From NCBI GenBank assembly GCA_037976565.1, contig CP137683.1, positions 2,455,561-2,519,560 of the forward strand: a stretch of 64,000 nucleotides of DNA, in the 5' to 3' direction. The DNA is from Mesocentrotus franciscanus. Lineage: Eukaryota; Echinodermata; Echinoidea; Camarodonta; Strongylocentrotidae. Under the pieces are notes generated by a model that did not search any database, was not told where the DNA came from, and was given only the letters and a program-made list of their open reading frames with translations. Positions 14,686 through 26,600 of this stretch are shown piece after piece. Both the position numbers and the translations under genes were made by a program. Positions within the stretch are counted from its first letter, which is position 1; the number at the start of each line of letters is the position of its first letter.

Positions 14686-17600
14686 CTTAAGCAAATTTAG
14701 TAAAACTGCAATTTCTGACAGTGCTCAACTGTAGGAGCAAATGTAGATAAGTTGTATAAGTTGGGAAGGTTCAACTTTATTAGTACATGTTGTACAGTCT
14801 GTTTCACCCGACGGCAACTAAATACATCTTATACAAGGCAATGTTAAAACCACTCATGTGCAGTCAGGCAAGAATACAAAAGAGACACAATAATAAGGGT
14901 GAATGCAAGAATACAATAGTGGAATTAGGGGGATAAGGGGGGAAGGTTTAAAGGTCATGGTGGTGATATGGGGGTAACCATATTCAGAGAGTAGGAACTT
15001 TCTCTTGTGTCTAAATGTGGAAATGAGTTAAGTTCTAGAGTTCAGGATGGTAGAGAGTAGGAACTTTCTCTTGTGTCTACATGTGGAAATGAGTTCAGTT
15101 CTAGAGTTCAGGATGGTGGATTTCGCAGCAGTGATGATGTGGTACTTTTCCCATAGGCAGAGGTTGCAGCGATTTGTTCTGGGTGAGTATGGTTGGGCAT
15201 GCCGGATGATTCTCCATGGTATTGTGTAGGGGGTCCCGTCGTCTTTCAGCATCCAGGTGTGTTTGCTTAGCTCGGTCTGGTGTCTCTTTTCTTGGTGGGT
15301 GAAGCTTGCTTTGTGGGTTTCATATCTGGCTTTAAAGGAGGTGGATGTGAGACCGATGTAGAGTTTCTCGTCATTGGGGGTCACAACCTTGGCTTCATAG
15401 ATGATGTTTCTGGTTGTGCATTTTTCCTGGAAGGGGGCGGTCGTATTTTTTTCTGCAGTTGCAGGTTTCTTGGTCTCGGTTGGGGGTGTTGTTGATGACT
15501 CTATTGTTGTGGGCCTTGGTTATGGTTGCCATGTTTTCCATGCAGCTGTAGCTGAGGGTGTTTCTGTTGCAGATTTTGTGTAGTTGGTACACGTGTCCCT
15601 TTGGGAAGTGCTGGTCTACGAGAGCAAGGAACCTTCTGCCAATATTTGTTTTTGCGTGCTTGCTATATGGAGGGTTAATTGAACCAGGTTATGCTGCGTT
15701 TCCGTTGGTGCTGCTTCTTGTTGTTGATGTCACTGGCCTTGGGTGTGTAGGTTAGGTTGGCATTGTGGCCGGCTTCGCGGAGTGCTTTTTCATACTCTGG
15801 TTTCGCATTGTTGAATACCTCTGCACTGCTGGAGATCGTGGATAGGCGGGCTTGTATGGAGTGCGGGATCTTCTTGGTGACGGTTGGGGTGGTTGGATTC
15901 TACATGGACGTACAGCTGGGTATTGTCAGGCTTCGAATACGGTTTGTGTTCTTTGCTATTGAGATCGAACGTGACATCTAGAAAGTCTACGACGGTCGCG
16001 TTAGCACTGGATGTCACCTGGAGGCCTATCTCTCTGAATTTCTCACACCTGGATGCTGAAAGACGACGGGACCCCCTACACAATACCATGGAGAATCATC
16101 CGGCATGCCCAACCATACTCACCCAGAACAAATCGCTGCAACCTCTGCCTATGGGAAAAGTACCACATCATCACTGCTGCGAAATCCACCATCCTGAACT
16201 CTAGAACTGAACTCATTTCCACATGTAGACACAAGAGAAAGTTCCTACTCTCTACCATCCTGAACTCTAGAACTTAACTCATTTCCACATGTAGACACAA
16301 GAAAAAGTTCCTACTCTCTGAATATGGTTACCCCCACCACCACCACCATGACCTTATCCCCCTAATTCCACTATTGTATTCTTGCATTCACCCTTATTAT
16401 TGTGTCTCTTTTGTATTCTTGCCTGAATGCCCATGAGTGTATTTAACATTGCCTTGTATAAAATGTATTTAGTTGCTGATGAGCCTTCGGGTGAAACAGA
16501 CTGTACAACATGTACTAATAAAGTTGAACCTTCCCAACTTATATATATATATATATATATATGAGAAGGTTCAACTTTATTAGTACATGTTGTACAGCCA
16601 CGTGGATCCGCGCCTGCATTTCAGAAACATTTGTAAATCACTGGTATCGAATTAGTAATAAACCACGTTTAAATTTTATTTGGGGGTCAACTGCCCCCAA
16701 GCCTCCCCATCAGTACGCCAGTGCTTCCTGGCTATTTGGGAATGTGTCAGTTTGCAACAGAAAAGGAGAAAACGCGCATTTTGTTGCAAATCATGTGATA
16801 TCACGAACATTTATAAATCACTTGTATGGAATTGAAAATAAGTCATGGTTTAATTTTATTGGGGGCAAGCGCCCCAAAGCCCCCACCAGTACGCCAGTGC
16901 TGAGATGTAATGTGGACACATGCCATGAAGATCTTTAAAGATAATGAGTAGGACTTCCGATTGCTTGCCAATTCAAACCAAAAATGTCTTGTTAAAATTA
17001 TTAAAAATGACATAGGGATTGATATTTTCTATAAGAGAGGTGACCGTCGCCAACTTATATTTCCGGCACGCTAAGAGGAAGAGGAATGTGTTTAACGACT
17101 GTGTAAAAATGCTGTATGAAAACAAACAAGTGCTTATCTATTAACATCGCATCCTTCTGCTTTCTTTTATTTAGTAATTTACTTTGTGTTTAATTACTTT
17201 CACTTGTGCTTTATATGCGACTACAATCGGTATATTCTATTCCGGTTCCAATGTTTATAGTTCCGGCTCTGTCGCCATGGGGGATTCCAAAGCTGTATTT
17301 CCGGAACAAAGATTTCCGGAATCTGGACGATGTGCTGGATTTCAACTGAGTGTACACAATTTTGGACGGTATAAAATAATGACAGAGCAAGAGCGACAGT
17401 GTCACATGAAAGAGAGACAAAAAATGGGAGAAAGGGATAGACAATTATTAATATGTGATAGCAAAAGAGAATGCTAAATGTATAATGGAATTAAGGATTA
17501 TATACAACGAAAACCCGAAAGAGAAGAAAAAGAATAAATAGAAAGATTTTTTTTTAAAGTTAGAAATGGGCAATCGTAAAGCAGAGAGAGTGAGTGATTG

Positions 17601-20600
17601 AGAGAAAGAAACGGAGAGGGGGAGGGAGAAAGATACTGAGTAGATGATAAAGAAAGTAAACTAATGGCATACTACTAACAACAAAAAACGAGAGGGATGA
17701 GAAAAGATAAAGAATAGGAGAAAGAAGGAAAATGCAACCCAAGAAACAATGCAAAGACAGGGAAGGGCATAAGGGATAGAAAGGGTAATTTAAGGATACT
17801 GGGGTAAAGAAGAGAGAGAGAGAGATAGAGAGTGAGTGAGAGAGAGAGAGAGAAAGAGAGAGAGGTGGAAAGAAAGTGAGGCAGAGAAAGAGAGAGAATT
17901 AGAGAAATAAAAGACGGAAAAGAAGATAGACACATAATAATACTTTCGATCGTAGATGTAGCTCAAAAACGAAAAGTGACAGATTTGCACTTCTGTAATT
18001 ATAAAAGTGAATATAATTATTGGTGAAAATTAGTGTCATTTTGATGAAAAGGAATGTCCGCTGACAAGCCACCAAGGGGTTATCATTTGTTTTTTCCAGT
18101 GCTATTTGCATGGGGCTGAAACTGATGTATTGTATTCAGTGTACTTAAGTTATGTCAGATTGGATTTTGCCACGGCCAGCGCCTCCACTCCCACCCCCTT
18201 CATTAGCCAACATCGTTTTGTTTATTTCACTTCTCTTTTGGAATTACCTCGAGATCTTCCTGTTAAGTTCCCCGTGATTTTTTAAAAGATGTCACATAAA
18301 CCCGACAAATCGATCATCATATCGAGACGAGGAACTTTAAACGAATAAAATCATGATGTTTTTCAAGTGTTTCAAATTGTACTTATGCAAGAATTAGTAC
18401 TTCCTGAGGGCCTTGGACCCTGGCCAGTGTCGACCCGTATTTTCAGGTCAGGAAAGAAAAAATAATCCAGCAATTGAACAAAGAAAAAAATCATAGATAT
18501 AACGATTAAAAGCTCCTCAGACTTTCAAATTTGCGCAAACTTGATGAACATCAAAGATAACATGCATAGAAAGTTTTAATATAAATACAGTTATGGTGAT
18601 GATGATGACAGAATGGTGAAACTAATCATCGTCATTGTTAACAACATAATTATCATCATCATAATCATATATATAATAACAAAAATAATGATAATAATAA
18701 CAATATTAATAATGATTATAGTCATAATGATGATGTAGACAAAATCAAAATTACTCCTGAAGACGGACAGTCAACCTGTCCGAAACGCCAGCTTCTCCAA
18801 TCTACTCAACTCTCTAACTCAATCCAGTCTTCTACTCAAACCCCTCATCCTATCTACCACTTCTGGTTTACAGTCCTTTTCAGGACTATACTCACTTCCG
18901 AAAGATATTCTTCCTTCCAACCTCCACTTTTCTCGCCTTTCCATTTCACTTCTATTTTATCCACTTTTCTTAGTCCTTCTAGGACTTTATACATGGTGTA
19001 CCGTAAACCTCTTCCGCGATAAAATTACTCTTGTTGAATATTGGAGAGGGGATAGGAAATACCCAGATCCCGCCGCCCCCTCTGTCTGTCTCTCTCTGTC
19101 TGTCTCTGTCTGCCTCTCTCTCTCTCTCTCTGTCTGTCTGTCTATGTTTCTCTCTCTCTCTCTCTCTGTATAACGATCTAAATCTTACCAATGACCTTAA
19201 AGGATACGGTGCAAGTTGCTTGGTTCCCGGCACTGTCTCGGGCAGTGTATCTTGTAGAATGAGAACCCGCTGCGAAAGTCGAACCAGGACCCGAACCAGA
19301 CGTTTTACTACATATGGGGGAAAAAAATCCATCATAAATGTACATCACTTATTCACTTGGGGTTACATCAGTGATGCTAAAATCTTGTGGAGTAACTGTT
19401 GTCTTTTGGAGGGTTGGGGCGAAAGGGTTCTTATTTTAATTGCATGTGCTTCGCGAAAAGTCGGGGGAGGGCAAGAACCACTTGTGCTGACGTCTATAAT
19501 AACTTTAGAGTGGCAAATATAGATTAATGTCTTGCCGAAGGAAATTAGTGCCGGAGCGGGACTCGAACCATGTGATCCACAGTCCGGTGACGTATCCACT
19601 TTGGCAAGACAGAAGTCCACATGTGCCACTTTCCACCCAGGTGTAGATGGGTTCCCAATTATGTTAAAGCGCGACATAATTATTTGGCCGCTCGACTTAA
19701 ACCCGTTAATAATTTTGGACCGCCAGGAGCGTCATGACGTGACGGACATGTGTGCTATACAAGAAATCATTATTACTTTTATTTTTTTTCTTTCCTCCTC
19801 TTTCGAGGTATTTATGAGCAATAACATACATACATACAATAAAAAATAAATCAAGGTTTTACAGCAACCATTGATAGAATTTTTTGAACTTCACCTTCTT
19901 TTCCAAATTTTTAGTTACTTACACTTTCCAAATATGATTTCACCATAAACTTAAAATCAACCCATAAAGAATTTGCGTTGTATTTTGTACCTTTACATGA
20001 ATATTTTATATAATTTCGATAGACTGTATATTGTGCTACGTTACAAATAAGATTTAACATATCGTAAGTTTCATCGTCCACTTTATAGCCTATCACTAGA
20101 AGTTCTTCATTTATACATATATTTATCTTGAAAAGGTGATATAAAAGCCTTTGAAGGATTTTCCAAAATGTTCGAACGAGTTTACAGTGTAATAAAAAAT
20201 GAAAAGTTGTTTCAACTTCCTCACAATGTATACATTTGCTGTCATTAAGAACACACCATTTTAGCAAATTTTCTTTTGATGGTAAAATATTGTTCAGAAA
20301 TTTAAAATTAAATTGCCTAATCCTGTTATCTCTAATTGTACACATTTTGAACTGAAAAACCATTTTCCAATTGAAAGAGTATGATAATGACAAAACATTA
20401 GACCAAAATGATACAGTTGACGGTTCTTGAGAAACCCAGGCACTCAACATTGAATATATATTTTTTGTAGTTATAGAGCCAAGAGTTATATCATCTCCTG
20501 TTTTAAGTGTAATTAAATCATCTTCTTCTCGTTTGCAATCAATAGTTGTTTTTTTCTAGATATCATCCTATTTATAAAAAAACAGGAAATGATTTTTTTA

Positions 20601-23600
20601 ATGTTGCATATTTTACATCAAATAGTAGCTGCGAGGGATTTATCGAGTTGTTTAGAACACCTGTGGGGTGTTTCACAAAGACTAAGATCGACTTTAAGTT
20701 GGACTTAAGTATAACAGGCCGTTCGTGCCATTGTTTGCTCTCACCATTGGTCTCTCAATTATGATCTATAGATAATATTTTTTCCTTCAATAATGAATTA
20801 TCAAAAATGTAAGTTTTGTAGATTTTTACCATGATTTGTACGTCCCTTGAGAGACCAATGCCAGTAAATGATGAGAGAAAACAATGGCATGAACGGCCTG
20901 CTATACTTAAGTCCAACTTAAAGTCGATCTTAGTCTTTGTGAAACACCCCCCAGGTCCCTTCCATTTACCGTCACTGATTACATGTTTTACTCTCACTAT
21001 ACCAGCCTGATTTCATTTTTTGAATATCAGCATATGCTTATTAAATTTTATGTTACTATTGTTCCATGGAATTTGATTTTCAATAGTTTTTACTTCAAAT
21101 AAACCAACATACGTTATCATTGACCAAATGCATAGAAAGTCATGATAGAAACTAGGTAACTTTACTTTTTTTACAAAGATGATCCATATCTTTCAAAGAA
21201 ATATTATATTCAAAACATAAAGGGATCTCTCCAACTTTAGAGAGCCAATATTTAAAAAGAAATTTCCAACTACGTGCACTTTCTTCTAGTAACCTGCTTA
21301 TCCACGATATCTTTAGCGACCTAACTTTTGATTCGAAATGAACCATACCTAGGCCACCTTTTGGGGGGGCTAGTTACACAAACATTTCTTTTACCTTTGC
21401 TTTGCGTGAATTCCAAATAAAAGAGTAAATAATTTTATTCAAAGCTTTGATAATACTCTCGGGTACCTTGATTATATTGGCTGGATAAACAATTTGAGAC
21501 ACCATTAATGTTTTAATAATTACAACCTTACCATAGTATGTTAAATTTCTTAGTTTCTAAACTCGAATAATATTATGAATTTTATCAATTTTACTTTGCC
21601 AATTATATTTTCTCAAGTTCTTTAGCATTTTTCCCCATATCTATTCCTAGGTATTTTACAGAATTTTCAGTACATTCTACTTGCTCGGATTCAATTTCAA
21701 TATTCAATTTCAGAAGTTTGGTTTTAGCAAAATTTATTTTTGGACCTGCATGTGTACCAAAATCTATTATTTCTTCCATCATGACAGATAGTGATTCCAC
21801 ATTGTTAACAAAGATAGTTGTGTCGTCAGCAAATTGAGATATTTTTTTAATTTCTACCAGTTCGTTCATTGCATCTGAAATGGGTAGTCTAAATCCCTTA
21901 ATACGTTTATTTTGTTTGATTTTCATTGCCAAAACTTCAGCAACAATTATAAAAAGTAACGATGAATTGGGACACCCCTGTCTTACCCCTCTTTCAATAT
22001 CAAAACTTTCAGAAATCCAGCCATGGTTCATCACACGACCTTTTGCTTTTATGTACAAAATTTAACTTTCTCAAAATGTAATAAAAAATATTTTAAAAAT
22101 CGCGATTTACATTATCATATGCTTTTTCGAAATCTAGAAACATAATAATTCCTGGTGCTTTAACATGTTGATAATAATCAATAACATCTTGAACCAAACG
22201 TACATTTTCGGCGGACGATCTGTCCTTTATAAAACCATTTTGTTCAAAAGATATAATACTTGTTATTACATTTTGACAAAACCTGTGCGAGAATTATATT
22301 GTCAGCATTTAAAATTGATATAGGCCTCCAGTTATGGAGAGATTTTTTATTTCCCTTTTTAAAAATCAAAGCCAACACACCCATGTTTTGGCTTGGAGAT
22401 AGATGTTGCTTTCTGTGACCTTCGTTTAAAATGCAATTAACATATCTTTTATCTTATTCCAAAAACATTTATAAAATTCGACTGTAAGGCCATCGCTACC
22501 AGGTGCCTTGTTGTGTTATTCATTTTCGCCAAGGCTTCTGCGCATTCCTTTTCTGTCAAAACACCTTCGCAGCTTGACGCATCAGTATCACTTAAAATAT
22601 GTAAATCAACATTTTTTAGATAGCATTCATATTCGGAGTCATTACTAACACCATTGTTTTTGTATAAGCTATAGTAATATTCATGAATTTTATGTAATAT
22701 TTTATTTTGTTGATTTTTCTCTCTCTTGATCTTACAACTTTTTTACTTTTTCTTGTTTGATCCTTTTCGTTTTCTCTTAGCCGCGTTTCCCCCTTTCAAA
22801 TTACTTTTATTAATAATTGCATTTCAAAAGTGCATTCGTTTTAGGGTATGGTCTAAATAAATTGATAAGGCTCTCTATTTCTGGTTTCAAATTTTCTAAG
22901 CCGCCCGCTGACTGCTCGGTGAATAACGGAATTGACAAGTGCCATGTACAATAGCATTGTCATGTGATTTAATTACTTCTACACACAGACTTCAATTTTG
23001 TAGCCTTGATTCGTCAAAAAGTGAAAATCTGATTAAAAATTCAAAGGACCATTTTGAAGAGATTCAGATACAAAAGATCAAAAGTATCAATGTTTTGTTT
23101 TGTTTGTTTTATGTTTTGTTTTTTGTTTGTTTTATGTTTTATATTGTTTTGTTTCGTTTTCCTATGTTTTTTCTTCTCCACTTTACATTGTAGTATACTT
23201 GTAATGCCCAATGCACATGAGGCGTCACGTTTACTAATTTTATGCACACTTTTTGAGCAAAAGTTTTCTCTTGGCATCTAAAAGGCTTGTCAGATGCTTG
23301 TCCGACATAGCAACGACTAAATAATGCAAAGTGGACTCCATCCACAGAGGTGCCATTATTACATAGAATGTGAATGAAATGACTGGTACCAGGGATTAGG
23401 GAGATAATAAACAGTTACAAGTTATAATACAGAAGTCAAATGTCTATTGCCAAGGCGCCTCGTGTACAACGCGCTTGAGCTTTGCAAATACTTACGATAC
23501 AGTAGCTGAGCCTCTATTGTCGGTTGCAGTCGGGGTCCTCCACGAGACCGTCCTCGACGTCGTTGTGGTGTACTGATTACCAATTCTATTGGGACAATAA

Positions 23601-26600
23601 GTGAACTTCGGTGCAGTTGTGTCTGTTAAAGCAACCAATTTAAACGACTATATATGCAACTTCTTTTTGATAAATTCCAATAACTTATAATGTCAAAGTT
23701 TATGTAATGTCCTCCTTCTTTTCTCTATTATCTTTATCCCCCAGCTTTTTTTGGTAACCTTGTTTTTATGTAAATTATGTACCAAAGTTATTGTTATTTT
23801 GTATATTCTGTGACGATCATTTTTAACTAGCCATTTGTATGCTCCCCTTAACCTACCAATTCAGATATCTTATTATATATGTTTGTATTTTGAAGATTAT
23901 ATAATATTGTTTTTATGTTGACGTGGAAATAAATAAATGAAATGAAAATGATCTAAAAGCAGTTACAACATGTACGAACTTGATTGCAAAGACTGTCTAA
24001 AAATTAACTCGAGAGCCATATAGCCTATTTGATATCTCATGCAAATCATGTTCGGATTACGAAATACGAACATTATTGCATATTTCAAAGTGTGATGGAC
24101 GAGGCTACTGAAATTGCCTTAGTTTGATTTCTCGGAAATTGTGCGATCATGTTTATAGTTATATTTTCTGTTCGATACGCTCGCATGGAATATGCAACTT
24201 AACTTATTTCAAGTTTTATAGAAATGGCAAGGAAAAAACTCAGAGTTCATGGTTCAGTGGTAGGGCAATGGTCTTGTAACCGAGAGGTCATCGGTTCGAA
24301 ACCAAGTTGATGCCCTTTGTAAAGGCATGAATCCTCTTTACAAAGTCCTCGGAGATGACTTAAAGCCGTTTACAAGCATACATGTGCTCTTTTAGCAGTC
24401 GGGTAAAAATAAACCAGTAATTAGACCTTTAACTATACAGTTCACTTAGTAAATGTTATATAAAACTGTTGACAGGTTATAGTAAAATTGAAAATATTTT
24501 TGGGGGAATGATTTTTTTTTTTTTTAAATACATGTATATGAATGCTTTCAAAGTATTGTAACATTTGTATTCAGACCCACATTATACTTCATTAAAAATA
24601 TACGTCATGAAAATGCAGTAAAGGAAAGGAGTCAAAATAATAATTTCAATGTAAAATGAGCAATCATCTTGTCTGAATTTTGCCTGAAGCCTTTCTTACC
24701 GGGAGGGGGAGATCGTCTTCTTCTACTCCAAAAAGCATCTGCAAAGAAAAGAAAAATACACATTAAGTTATGAATGAGAAGTCGATAGAAAGTCAATACA
24801 TGTAAAGGTGATCTGAATTCGAAAGGTGACCCGACATTTGCTCCTTGCATGCAGATCAACAAGGTGTTCAAATAAATAACAGCAACAGGTTTGATTTTTT
24901 ATTGTACAGCTTTAACAATCAGCTGCAAGTAAATATTCATTCTCAACCTAAAGTTTTAATGGAATAGTAATAATAAGATTTATTTGAACATGCTTCAAAA
25001 TATGACTCAGCTTGCACCAGAGTGCATTTAAGAACCTTAATTAGATATCCTGGCTTACAAGCCTCACAAGGGAATTACTGCTTCACATACATGTGTTCAT
25101 ACTTTTTCCACGTTCCAATTTACAAGTTTGAATTTTCATAATTTTTGTTTGTGGACCTCCCTAGCTCCTGCGTCAAACAGAGATGGAATGAGATTTTTTT
25201 TAAAGCTCGTAATGTATTACTGTTGTTTGGCAAGCCTTGTAAAGTGGACGGTGGCAAAACTTCGTTTTTTTTCGTCATTCCATTAAAGGTATAGACCAGT
25301 TTTGGAAACGCCCCCCTCTCAAAAAAAAATGAAATGGAAGCTCTTATTACCAATCGTGTGAAAGAATATGTTTTTAATAATACGTGATGATACAAATTTT
25401 GCCGGGAAACCGCCTATTAATTGATATATTTGGTAAATTATCATATCTGTCCGGACTGGATAGATATAGGGTAGTCCCATATACATCTTTCTGTGTACAG
25501 TGCTTGTAAATTTACCAAGACTGGGCCAAATTCTTATCATTTTAATGATTCCAGCAGTTTGCAGTACACACCAATACTTATGCTAGATGATCAACCTTTT
25601 CTAATCGATTCCACAACGTTTCTTTCACAATGAAATCGCATGACCAGAACTCTTGTTGTTTTCTTTTCTAAAGGCTAATAGGCTAGATAATTATAGCAAG
25701 GGGCTAACTAGGAGTAATCTAAATTTGGATCGGGATTTTCGGTACGATTGGGTAATTTATCTTCCTCAACCTGCGCTTCTATTAATCGACTAATCGCCCA
25801 ACCATGAACTATGCATGGCCTAGTTTGCAGGCCCAAACCCTTGTCACTCGAAAGCGTATAACCATGGATCTACCAGTAGGTCCTTGCATTGTGTGCACTG
25901 TGAGTCTAGTGTGACACAGCCAGAGACTGACAGAGCTAGGCTCTGCTCAAGGCTCCTCTGCTCAAGGTATTAGGTAAAGTGTCAAATTAGAGTCTGTGGC
26001 TGCAGACTACTTTTTAGGGAGAACACCTGAATATCTTACAGCGCCCCTGATTTAAATCCCAAGTCCACTCCAAAAATAACTTACTTTCAATAGAACCAGA
26101 AAAATCAGATAAACCAATCAAAAAAAGTTTGAGCAAAATCGGATAACTAATAAGAAAGTTATGAATTTTTTATGACATGAAAAACTTTGAAAATCACTAC
26201 ACAAATTGGCAACTCACTCATGAGTCTGTGACGTATGGTCCTCACTATCCACTAATTATTTTCTTTATATTGATAATATAAAATTTCCTATTTTCACCCT
26301 AAGAATCTTATTTCTTCACACCAGCATCCAAGCTAGATTGTTAGTAATATGTTTTTGTGTGAATGTAATTTTTGTCCAGTTAAATCATGAAAAATTGAAT
26401 TTTGATAAAATATATATACAAATCAATAATTATGAAATACAATGTTCAGAAAATAGTATCAATTCTCCGAAATTCATAAAAGTTTTTGGGAAATGTCATG
26501 CACGCAATATGATACAAATCATATAACCTGGGCAAAGGCATGGGGAAATCAAGTTTTGGGGATAAAAGGAAATTAATGGGATTAAACTATATAAAGCAAT

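Noticed and set aside
17560..17990. Ser/Leu-rich minus-strand ORFs
   Set aside because: They arise from a (GA)n purine run and have no start context or domain.
24240..24315. Functional tRNA-Thr gene
   Set aside because: A and B boxes are present, but the acceptor stem does not pair and a SINE body follows.
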